Part shown: in pieces, positions 7,042 to 13,630 of the stretch | Numbering within the stretch: position 1 is the first letter of the stretch | Layout of the letters: each line of letters begins with the position of its first letter | Origin: JBOGFC01 sp050742155 | GTDB taxonomy: Bacteria; Actinomycetota; Acidimicrobiia; Spongiisociales; JALYHC01 | Reading direction: 5' to 3' | Length of the DNA stretch: 22,289 nucleotides | Assembly (NCBI GenBank): GCA_050742155.1 | Contig: JBOGFC010000008.1 | Coordinates: forward strand, 1 to 22,289 | Program-made: the position numbers and the translations under genes | The notes under the pieces: generated by a model | Told to the model about the DNA's origin: nothing | Seen by the model: only the letters and a program-made list of their open reading frames with translations | The model's database searches: none

Positions 7042-8190
7042 TCAGCCGGCACCGGCCACCACACGCCGGTAGAGCGAGATCATGGCCGGCACGCTCTCGG
7101 CCAGGGTGAACCGGGCCTCGAAGATCTCCCGGCTGCGGGCTCCGAAGGCGCGGGCTCGGGCCCGGTCGTCGAGCAGCTCGGCGATGGCCCCGGCCAAAGC
7201 GACCGGCGACCCGGGAGGGACCAGGAGAGCATTGCCACCTTCCTCCACCACCTCCCGGAGCGAAGGCAGGTCGGAGGCCACGATCGGCAGGCCCAGGGCC
7301 ATCGCCTCGATGACCGCTCCCCCCAGTCCCTCGTAGAGGGAGGGGAAGGCGAAGAGGTCGGCGGCCGCCAGCACCTCTGCCACGTCCTCCCGGTGGCCCA
7401 GGAAGCGGACTAGGCCCTCCGGCGCCTGTTCGGCGAGGCGCTCCAGCTCCCCGGAGGCGTGGCCGCCTCGCCCGGCCACCAACAGCACGAGTCCGGGGCG
7501 GTGGGGCGCCAGCAGGCCGACCGCCTCGATCACGTGCCGCTGTCCTTTCTGATACTCCTGGCGGCCTACGTTGACGACCACCTCGCCATCGCCCACTCCC
7601 AGCCGACCCCGCATCCGTCGACGCCGCTTCGGATCGGGCCGGCCCAGCCGCTCCGGGTCGCGCCCCCGTGGCACGACGGTGATCCGCTCGAGTTGGATCC
7701 CCAGCGACTCGACGGCGGCCGCCTTGACCGCTTCGCTGATGGCGTGGAAGTGGAAGGTGAGGTGGCGGGCGGTCCATCCCTCCACCAACCGGGTCACCCG
7801 CAGCTTCCAGGGACTGATGTTGGGGTCCGCCAGGCGTTGCGGGACGTAGCTGGTGTTGACCAGGCTGGTCAGCACGGGCAGCCGCCCCATCGCCGCCAGG
7901 CGGCCTACCAGGTCGGCCTCGAAGATGGTGGTGTGGATCAGATCGGGCCGAACCTCGGCCAAGAGGCGCCGGAGTGCCACCGTGCGGGAGGGCAGGCGCC
8001 GTCCCTCCAGGATGTGGACCGGGAAGCCCTGCGCCCGGACCTGCTCCTCCACTCCCTCCTGCCGCCGGTAGAGGCAGGCGATGACCGGCCGAATGCCGCC
8101 TGCGACGAGGTGGGGCAGCGACTCGGCCAGCGAGCGCTCGGCGCCCCCCGTGCCAAGTCCGTTCACCACCATCAGCACGGTGAGGCTCAT
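7042..8190 (-). CDS. Family 4 glycosyltransferase
   Basis: The 382-residue protein has the GT-B architecture of GT4 retaining transferases. The N-terminal VVNGLGTGGAERSLAESL (8-25) is the glycine-rich acceptor-side loop. VVNVGRQEYQKGQ (205-217) supplies the conserved Arg210 and Lys215 that bind the donor diphosphate. SLYEGLGGAVIEAMALG (284-300) is the EX7E motif with Glu287 and Glu295. It should transfer a hexose from a nucleotide sugar onto a lipid-linked or small-molecule acceptor at the cytoplasmic membrane. It follows a sulfotransferase by 75 bases containing a perfect inverted repeat and precedes the halogenase by 175 bases. Whether it belongs to the pyrrole pathway or only to the glycan pathway is not decided by the sequence. 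Confidence 0.9.
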   Translation of the reverse strand: MSLTVLMVVNGLGTGGAERSLAESLPHLVAGGIRPVIACLYRRQEGVEEQVRAQGFPVHILEGRRLPSRTVALRRLLAEVRPDLIHTTIFEADLVGRLAAMGRLPVLTSLVNTSYVPQRLADPNISPWKLRVTRLVEGWTARHLTFHFHAISEAVKAAAVESLGIQLERITVVPRGRDPERLGRPDPKRRRRMRGRLGVGDGEVVVNVGRQEYQKGQRHVIEAVGLLAPHRPGLVLLVAGRGGHASGELERLAEQAPEGLVRFLGHREDVAEVLAAADLFAFPSLYEGLGGAVIEAMALGLPIVASDLPSLREVVEEGGNALLVPPGSPVALAGAIAELLDDRARARAFGARSREIFEARFTLAESVPAMISLYRRVVAGAG

Positions 8191-8204
8191 CTAAGAACCC
8201 AGGC

Positions 8205-8252
8205 TTCTTGCGTGAGAAGTGACCCGCCGGCGGTCCGCAACTCACGCAAGAA
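8205..8252. repeat. Perfect 12-bp inverted repeat in the sulfotransferase-GT4 gap
   Basis: TTCTTGCGTGAG (8205-8216) is repeated exactly in inverse orientation as CTCACGCAAGAA (8241-8252), with a 24-base loop that contains a second CCGCCGGCGG palindrome. It ends 14 bases before the GT4 start on the minus strand. It could be an RNA hairpin (terminator-like without a T tract, or an attenuator/processing stem) or a binding site for a dimeric regulator. Arms of this length are unlikely by chance in a 75-base gap. Confidence 0.7.
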
Positions 8253-8265
8253 CGGGAAGGACACC

Positions 8266-9144
8266 TCAGAGCGGGTAGCCGAGTGCCCCGGCCGTGGTGC
8301 AGCGCCGGCGGATCAACTCCACCTCTTGGCGGCTCAGCCCGGTCTCGCGGGGAGGGGGCTGGAGCGCCACCCTCTCCTCGGAGAGCTCCAGGCCCAGGAA
8401 GTCGCCGAGCTCCCCCAGCAGCCCGGCCGGATCGTCGAACCACCGTTCGAAACGGACCACCATGACGTTGGGCCGCTCGAGATGGGGGAGCAGGCGGGAG
8501 TGCACGTAGTCGTAGAGGAGCACCCTCCGCTCGGCCGGGTCGGAAGCGGCGCGGCCCAGCTCCTCGTTCATGGCCCGGTTGAAAGCAGTCTCGTAGTCGA
8601 GCCCTTGCGCCAGCCTTCCCCCGGTCCGCTTGAAGGAGGCGATCACCTCCAAGGGATGGCGGAGGCAGACCAGGAACCTGGTGGTGGGAAGCAGCTCGAG
8701 GTAGCGCCAGAAGATGGGCCACTTGACCCCCAGCAGGTAGCTGGGCTCCAGCTCGAGCCGGAGCGGCGTGGCGCCGTCGGGCGACCAGCGGACCAAACGC
8801 TCCTCTCGTAGGGCGTGCAGGTCGAGGCGTCCTCGCCCGAGCATCCCCTCTCCCCCTATCTCGGCTCGCAGTGACTGAAAAAGCTGGGCCGGAGAGAGGC
8901 GCATGCCGTCCCAGGGTTCCATCACCGTCACCACGTTCGGCGGTCGGAAGAGCACCGCGCTGAGCAGCGAGGTGCCGGTCCGGGAGCAGCCGCAGATGAT
9001 GAAGTCTCGTTCGGAGGGGGCTTCCAACGGCCGGGGGAGCTGGTCGGGATCGAGCGGCAGGCTCCTCAGCAGCCGTCGCCACCGACGGTGGCGGGGAAGG
9101 GCCTGACCGGCCACTCGCCGTAGAATGCCTCCCAGTTGGTCCAT
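8266..9144 (-). CDS. PAPS-dependent sulfotransferase
   Basis: The 292-residue protein carries FIICGCSRTGTSLLSAVL (48-65), the 5'-phosphosulfate-binding loop, and RFLVCLRHPLEVIASF (156-171), the 3'-phosphate-binding motif with its Arg and Ser. The second half has VMVVRFERWFDDPAGLL, the usual helix before the lid. The acceptor is unknown. It is the first gene of the minus-strand run toward the pyrrole cassette, so it may act on the same product as the GT4 and halogenase. ATG 9144 lies 9 bases after a TAACAT box and has no Shine-Dalgarno, consistent with a leaderless message. Its 5' end is back-to-back with the deacetylase gene. Confidence 0.87.
   Translation of the reverse strand: MDQLGGILRRVAGQALPRHRRWRRLLRSLPLDPDQLPRPLEAPSERDFIICGCSRTGTSLLSAVLFRPPNVVTVMEPWDGMRLSPAQLFQSLRAEIGGEGMLGRGRLDLHALREERLVRWSPDGATPLRLELEPSYLLGVKWPIFWRYLELLPTTRFLVCLRHPLEVIASFKRTGGRLAQGLDYETAFNRAMNEELGRAASDPAERRVLLYDYVHSRLLPHLERPNVMVVRFERWFDDPAGLLGELGDFLGLELSEERVALQPPPRETGLSRQEVELIRRRCTTAGALGYPL
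9121..9126 (+). promoter_or_regulatory. Candidate -10 box (TAGAAT) for the deacetylase unit
   Basis: TAGAAT on the plus strand lies inside the 5' end of the divergent sulfotransferase gene, 9 bases before an in-frame TTG (9136) and 27 before the ATG at 9154. It is a good TANNNT match but no -35 box is evident. Confidence 0.35.
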
Positions 9145-9153
9145 GTGGGGAGA

Positions 9154-9159
9154 ATGTTA
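9154..9159 (-). promoter_or_regulatory. Candidate -10 box (TAACAT) for the leaderless sulfotransferase
   Basis: TAACAT read on the minus strand is 9 bases before ATG 9144. It overlaps the first codons of the divergent deacetylase, so the two promoters are interleaved within about 40 bases. Confidence 0.4.
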
Positions 9160-10116
9160 GGGACGCTCGGCCGGGTGGAAGAGATGGCGGACCGGATCAT
9201 GGCCTCCCGGCCGCTGGCGGCCGTGTCGCGCCGGCTGACCTCGGAGAGGCTGCGCATCCTGGCCTATCACCAGGTGGACCGGCCCGAGAACTTCGCCTAC
9301 CAGATGGAGGTCTTGCTCAGGTGGTTCCGCCCCGTGTCGGCCTGGGAGGTGCTCGCGGCGCGACGGGGCGAACGGGAGCTCCCTCGCCGCTCGGTGTGGG
9401 TGACCTTCGACGACGGGGACCCCTCGGTGGTGGAGAACGCCGCCCCCATCCTGGCCGGTCTGGGGATCCCTTCGACCATGTTCGTCTGCCCGAGCGTGGT
9501 CGATTCCCGGCGGCCCTTCTGGTGGGAGACGGTGGGACGGGCGCTCGACCAGGGGGAGGTGGCAGCGCTGGAGGGAAAGGCTTTCGGCAAGGGCCGCCTG
9601 GACGAGCTGGTCGGCCACCTGAAGAGGCTCCCGGACGCCGACCGGCGGCGGCTGGTGGATGACCTGGAGCAACGGCTGGCGGCCCTCGCCGGCCGGGCCT
9701 ACGAGAGGAGGCAGGTGTCGAGCTCCCAGCTGCGCGGCTATCTGGCCTTGGGAGGCAGCCTGGGGAACCACACCTGGGACCACCCCTGCCTCGACCGGTG
9801 CCCTCCCGAGGTCCAGCGGTCTCAGATCATCGAGGCTCATCGGTGGCTGGAGGACTTTCTCTCCAGCCCCCCGGTCCTGTTCGCATACCCGAACGGGGCG
9901 GCCAGCCGAGAGGCGCAGGCGGTACTGGTCGAGCTGGGCTACCAGGCGGCGCTCCGCTTCGACCATCGGCTGGCCTCCACCCGCCAACCCGCCCTGCGCC
10001 TCTCCCGTCTGAGGGTCAACGACAGCACCAGCCCGGCCCGGTTCGCCGCCATCCTCTCCGGGGTCCATCCGATGTTGCACGGCCTCCGAGCGAGGTTCAC
10101 GGGACGGGAGCGCTGA
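9154..10116 (+). CDS. Polysaccharide deacetylase (CE4/NodB family)
   Basis: The 320-residue protein has the NodB homology motifs: ILAYHQV near the N-terminus, WVTFDDGDPS (residues 82-91; Asp86 as base and Asp87 as metal ligand by family), NHTWDHPCL (205-213; His206 and His210 as metal ligands) and FAYPNG (243-248). It should remove N- or O-acetyl groups from a saccharide, possibly exposing amines that are then sulfated. No signal peptide or membrane helix is apparent, so it may act on a cytoplasmic or lipid-linked intermediate. ATG 9154 follows GGGGAGA closely; TTG 9136 and GTG 9145 are in-frame alternatives that would overlap the divergent gene. Its TGA overlaps the next ATG by one base (TGATG), so the two are translationally coupled. 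Confidence 0.9.
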   Translation: MLGTLGRVEEMADRIMASRPLAAVSRRLTSERLRILAYHQVDRPENFAYQMEVLLRWFRPVSAWEVLAARRGERELPRRSVWVTFDDGDPSVVENAAPILAGLGIPSTMFVCPSVVDSRRPFWWETVGRALDQGEVAALEGKAFGKGRLDELVGHLKRLPDADRRRLVDDLEQRLAALAGRAYERRQVSSSQLRGYLALGGSLGNHTWDHPCLDRCPPEVQRSQIIEAHRWLEDFLSSPPVLFAYPNGAASREAQAVLVELGYQAALRFDHRLASTRQPALRLSRLRVNDSTSPARFAAILSGVHPMLHGLRARFTGRER

Positions 10117-11066
10117 TGGCGCCCAAGCCTCCCGAGGTCATCGGACGGGCCACTGCCCCGGCAGGCGCCCGGAAGCCCTTCACCACGGCCCGGCTGAAGC
10201 GCCAGGTCTTGCGGGCCCGCTTGGCGCTGCGGAAGCCCACCGACCACCTGCGCATGCTGCCCGATTTCTTGATCATCGGGACGCAACGGGGCGGAACGAG
10301 CTCGCTCTTCAAGTACCTCGGCCGGCATCCCTGCGTGGCTCCCTCGTTGCGCAAGGAAGTCGAGTACTTCTCGTCCGGTTTCGCCTACGGGGAGCAGTGG
10401 TATCGCTCCCATTTCCCCTTCCGCCTCAGGGGCGAGTATGCCCGGCGGGTTCGAGGAAGGGACCTCCTGGCTTTCGAAGCAAGCCCCTACTACCTGTTCC
10501 ACCCCCACGCCGCCGCCCGGACGGCCAAGCTGTTACCGGAGGCGAAGATCATCGTGTTGCTGCGGGAACCCGTCTCCAGGGCAGTCTCCCATTACCACCA
10601 CAACGTGAGGCTGGGCCTGGAGCCTCTCCCGTTCGAGGAGGCCATCTGGCTGGAACCGGTGCGGCTGGCCGGTGAGGAGGAGCGGATGCTCGAGGATCCC
10701 CTCTACGACAGCCGCCCCCACCGTCGTTTCTCGTACGCGGCACGGGGGCGCTACGCCGACCAGCTGGCGACCTGGATGGCGCACTTCCCCCGTGACCAAA
10801 TTCTGATGATCCAGAGCGAGGACTTCTTCAGCCGGCCGGCACAGGTCTACGCCGAGGTGCTCGGGCTCCTGGGGCTGCCCGCCTGGGAGCCTCCCGAGTT
10901 CCGGAACTACAGCTACCGAAAGGGGCGAAAGACGGCCACGCCGGCAATTCGGGAGTCCGGGCGCGCCCGGCTGGCCGAGCAGTTCGCTCCTTACAATGCC
11001 CGGCTCTATGCCCTGCTGGGAAGGGATCTGGGATGGGAGGCCGGCAAAGCCGGCGGTGTCGAGTGA
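10116..11066 (+). CDS. Carbohydrate sulfotransferase (heparan-sulfate/NodH-like)
   Basis: The 316-residue protein contains LPDFLIIGTQRGGTSSLFKY (48-67), the 5'-phosphosulfate loop, KEVEYFS (80-86) and KIIVLLREPVSRAVSHYHH (144-162), the 3'-phosphate motif. YAARGRYADQLATWMAHFP is the typical region that closes over the acceptor. This layout is that of Golgi heparan-sulfate-type and rhizobial NodH-like sulfotransferases, which act on sugars. Because it is coupled to a CE4 deacetylase (one-base overlap), a deacetylate-then-sulfate sequence on an amino sugar is an attractive inference, mirroring heparan N-deacetylase/N-sulfotransferase. The open frame extends upstream into the deacetylase gene, but ATG 10116 is the natural start. 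Confidence 0.9.
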   Translation: MAPKPPEVIGRATAPAGARKPFTTARLKRQVLRARLALRKPTDHLRMLPDFLIIGTQRGGTSSLFKYLGRHPCVAPSLRKEVEYFSSGFAYGEQWYRSHFPFRLRGEYARRVRGRDLLAFEASPYYLFHPHAAARTAKLLPEAKIIVLLREPVSRAVSHYHHNVRLGLEPLPFEEAIWLEPVRLAGEEERMLEDPLYDSRPHRRFSYAARGRYADQLATWMAHFPRDQILMIQSEDFFSRPAQVYAEVLGLLGLPAWEPPEFRNYSYRKGRKTATPAIRESGRARLAEQFAPYNARLYALLGRDLGWEAGKAGGVE

Positions 11067-11121
11067 ATCACTCGGAGGGGGGCAGCCCGGCATCACCACC
11101 GGGGCGTCGGTGGTCACTCCG

Positions 11122-11304
11122 GTGAGCGCACAGGTGGATTGGCGCTGGGCCGTCGCGGCAGCAGAAGCCTTCCCACAGCCCATGGAGCTCATTCTGTCCG
11201 CCTTGCTGGGAGCCGTAGTGGGAGGCATGGTGGCCGTGGCCATCCGGAGGCGTAGGAGCGAGCCGGAGAGCTCTTCGACGAACGATCTGCCCGGTGACCG
11301 GTAG
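11122..11304 (+). CDS. Possible small single-pass membrane protein
   Basis: A 60-codon frame from GTG 11122 (or 40 codons from ATG 11182) encodes one hydrophobic helix, LILSALLGAVVGGMVAVAI, with a small-residue GxxxG-like face, then an RRRR stop-transfer segment and a Ser/Glu-rich tail. No clear ribosome-binding site or homologue is recognised. It fills the otherwise empty gap between a sulfotransferase and the kinase, in the same orientation. It could be real or chance; hydrophobic helix plus positive flank argues mildly for real. Confidence 0.35.
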   Translation: MSAQVDWRWAVAAAEAFPQPMELILSALLGAVVGGMVAVAIRRRRSEPESSSTNDLPGDR

Positions 11305-11307
11305 CAT
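11302..11307 (+). promoter_or_regulatory. Candidate -10 box (TAGCAT) for the kinase-propeller unit
   Basis: TAGCAT ends 8 bases before GTG 11316, which has no Shine-Dalgarno. This suggests a leaderless transcript covering the three overlapping genes downstream. Confidence 0.4.
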
Positions 11308-11315
11308 CACGGTCC

Positions 11316-12329
11316 GTGGGCTTGGGCGCGCGCGGACTACGTTCCCGATCGGGGGCCTCTCTGGACCGGCCTGACGCGCCAGACTCAGCACTCCTGAGCG
11401 AGGCGCTCGGTCGCCTGGCGGAGCTAGACGGGCTGGAGGACGCCTCGTCCCTGGGTTGGAGGATTGAGCGGCGTATGGAGCGGCGCCGTTCGACCGTCTT
11501 CTTCCTGCGGGTTCTGTCGTCCGGCCGGGCGCCTATCCCCGTCTTCTACAAGGCGATCCATCGGGTGCCCACAGCCGACGGTGTGCCCGACGAGTCCTGG
11601 ACGGAGTCGCTAAGAGCCGGTATGGCCCGCAGCCGCGAGATGACCGATCGCTTCCTGCCGGTGGCCTCTCCAGAGGGGATCGGCGCTCCCCGGGTTCTCG
11701 CTGCCGATCCGGGCCGCTTGGCCATCGTTACCTTGGGCGTTGCGGGCCGCCCCCTCGGCAAGGCTTGGCGGCTGGTTGCAGGACAGGACCGTGCCTCCCG
11801 CATCTTCAAGCGGATCGGTCGGGCGATCCGGCTGATGGAGGGGTGTTCTCCGGCCGGCCTGCTCGAGGACCGCCCGTCCATGTGGAGAGTCTTCGACTCA
11901 TACCAGAAGCGGGTAGGGGAGGCCCTGGCTCCTGAGGAGGTGGAAGCCTTGCAGCGCCGCCTGGAGGAGCTCTACCGGCTGGCGATCTCCGACCCGGAGG
12001 CCATCATTTACGCCCACGGAGACCTGAGCCAGGGAAACGTGCTGGTCTCCGGGGACCGGGTCAACCTGGTTGACCTCCAGTGGCTGCCACGCCTGCGGGG
12101 CTACGACCTGGCCAACCTGGTCTACCGAATGGAGAACGAGAGCCCGAGGCTGGGAGGATGGACGGCCAGATTGCACGACGAACTTTTGGCGGGCTACGGC
12201 GACCCGGACATCTCTAACCAACCGGGCTGGCAGTTCGCCAGGCTTCAGTGGCTGGTGAAGCTTTCGCTCCGGAATGGGCGACCCGGGCAGCGAGCCGCCG
12301 CGCTGGCGGAGATCAGGGCATCGCTGTGA
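11316..12329 (+). CDS. APH/choline-kinase-like phosphotransferase
   Basis: The 337-residue protein has a small-molecule kinase fold. Lys79 in PVFYKAIH is the probable beta-3 lysine. YAHGDLSQGNVLV (232-244) is the catalytic loop with Asp236 and Asn241, and VNLVDLQW (249-256) holds the metal-binding Asp253. GYDLANLVYRM follows as in aminoglycoside, choline and sugar kinases. It should phosphorylate a hydroxyl of a sugar, aminoglycoside or head group using ATP in the cytoplasm. The substrate cannot be assigned. The GTG start lies just after a -10 box. Its stop overlaps the next gene by four bases (GTGA), so it is coupled to two surface lipoproteins, an unusual partnership for a soluble kinase. 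Confidence 0.83.
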   Translation: MGLGARGLRSRSGASLDRPDAPDSALLSEALGRLAELDGLEDASSLGWRIERRMERRRSTVFFLRVLSSGRAPIPVFYKAIHRVPTADGVPDESWTESLRAGMARSREMTDRFLPVASPEGIGAPRVLAADPGRLAIVTLGVAGRPLGKAWRLVAGQDRASRIFKRIGRAIRLMEGCSPAGLLEDRPSMWRVFDSYQKRVGEALAPEEVEALQRRLEELYRLAISDPEAIIYAHGDLSQGNVLVSGDRVNLVDLQWLPRLRGYDLANLVYRMENESPRLGGWTARLHDELLAGYGDPDISNQPGWQFARLQWLVKLSLRNGRPGQRAAALAEIRASL

Positions 12330-13630
12330 GGGTGGTCCCTCCTTTCCGGACTGCCCTCCTCGTGCTGGGGCTTCTGACAGGCGGCTGCCTGAGCAGCACG
12401 GCCTCCCCGAGTGGGACCACCCACGACACGTCGGCCCGGCGGGCGGGATGTGAAGCGGTCCGAGGTCAGCCCCTCACGCGTGAGGCGCCGATCGAGGGCG
12501 TCCTGCTCCAGGAAGGGGGATCCGACCGTCCGAGGGTCGAGGCGTTCCTGTACCCCCACCCCGATTACGAGGGCAATCCGTGGTCGCAGTGGGGGCAGGG
12601 ACTCGTTCTGGAAGACGGGCGCTTTCTCTCGGCCATCGGGGATCACCTAGGTGCGGATGGCAACGCCTATCTGTACGAGTACCGCCCCGGAAGCGGGCTC
12701 GGCCTCCTCGGGAACGTGCAGGCCTGGCTCGAGGGCGGGGCCGGTGACTGGGGCTACGGAAAGGTGCACGGGCAGATGGTGGCCGGCCCCTGCGATGATG
12801 TCTACTTCTCAACCTATTGGGGCAAGCAGCCCGACGGTGGGTCGGGCTTCCTGGGCGACCTGCTGTTCCGTCTCGACCCGCAGGAGCTGGTGATCGAGAA
12901 CCTGGGCGTGCTGGTCGAGGAGCACGGGGTGCCTTCGCTGTCTGGATGGCCGTCCGGGGGGTTGCTTTTCGGGGAGGCGGTGGAGCCTGGGACCGAGCCC
13001 AAGGAGGGCCCCTTCTTCGTCTACGACGTGGGGTCGGAAGAGGTCGTAGTTCGCAGTGGCGAGGAAGTTCCGCATGAAGGCTTCCGCAACGTGGCCGTCG
13101 ATGGGAAGGGCCGGGCTTATTTCTCGGCCGGGCACGGGGAGCTTTGGGTCTACGACCCGGCCTCTAACGGCCTCCAGCGCCATCCAGAGCTGCTGCCCGG
13201 AGACTGGTTGCGGGCCTCCACCACCCCTGGGCCGGACGGCACCGTCTACGGGGCCACCCGGGATCCGGACATGCTCTTCGCCCTGGAGCCCGACGGTGCG
13301 GTGAGGAGCTTCGGCCCCGCCCGAGGCTATGTGGCCTCGATGGCCCTTCATCCTGATGGCACCGAGTTCTTCTACGTGCCCGAGGCACATGGAAAGAGCT
13401 GGCGGCAGGGCACTCCGCTGGTGGCGGTCGACACCGCTTCCGGGGAGGAGACTGTGGTGGTGGAGCTCAATCCTCTGGCCGAGGGGGAGCTGGGGCTTCG
13501 CCTGGGAGGTACCTACAACGTAGCGGTCGACTCCGCGGGAGAGACCGTCTTTGTGGGACTCAACGCCGGCGGCCCATCCGATGATGCCCCGTTCGGCGAA
13601 GTCGTATTGGTGGTGGTCCGGCTCCCATGA
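12326..13630 (+). CDS. Beta-propeller lipoprotein
   Basis: The 434-residue protein starts with a short basic region and a hydrophobic signal ending LLTGGC, so Cys21 is a probable lipidation site and the protein would sit on the outer face of the membrane. The remainder has repeated strand patterns with YFSAGHGELWVYDP, TVYGATRDPDMLFALEPDG, VASMALHPDG and YNVAVDSAGETVFVG, the look of a YncE/NHL/SMP-30-type beta-propeller. Role unknown; a ligand- or sugar-binding scaffold is likely. The open frame extends upstream, but GTG 12326 is chosen because it gives the signal peptide and a GTGA overlap with the kinase. It overlaps the next gene by ATGA, so all three are one translational unit. Confidence 0.82.
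   Translation: MRVVPPFRTALLVLGLLTGGCLSSTASPSGTTHDTSARRAGCEAVRGQPLTREAPIEGVLLQEGGSDRPRVEAFLYPHPDYEGNPWSQWGQGLVLEDGRFLSAIGDHLGADGNAYLYEYRPGSGLGLLGNVQAWLEGGAGDWGYGKVHGQMVAGPCDDVYFSTYWGKQPDGGSGFLGDLLFRLDPQELVIENLGVLVEEHGVPSLSGWPSGGLLFGEAVEPGTEPKEGPFFVYDVGSEEVVVRSGEEVPHEGFRNVAVDGKGRAYFSAGHGELWVYDPASNGLQRHPELLPGDWLRASTTPGPDGTVYGATRDPDMLFALEPDGAVRSFGPARGYVASMALHPDGTEFFYVPEAHGKSWRQGTPLVAVDTASGEETVVVELNPLAEGELGLRLGGTYNVAVDSAGETVFVGLNAGGPSDDAPFGEVVLVVVRLP

Noticed and set aside
7007..9082. Minus-strand open frame of nearly 700 codons overlapping the GT4 and sulfotransferase genes in another frame
   Set aside because: Ala/Arg/Gly/Pro-rich translation lacking motifs, while the competing frames give complete GT4 and sulfotransferase motifs.
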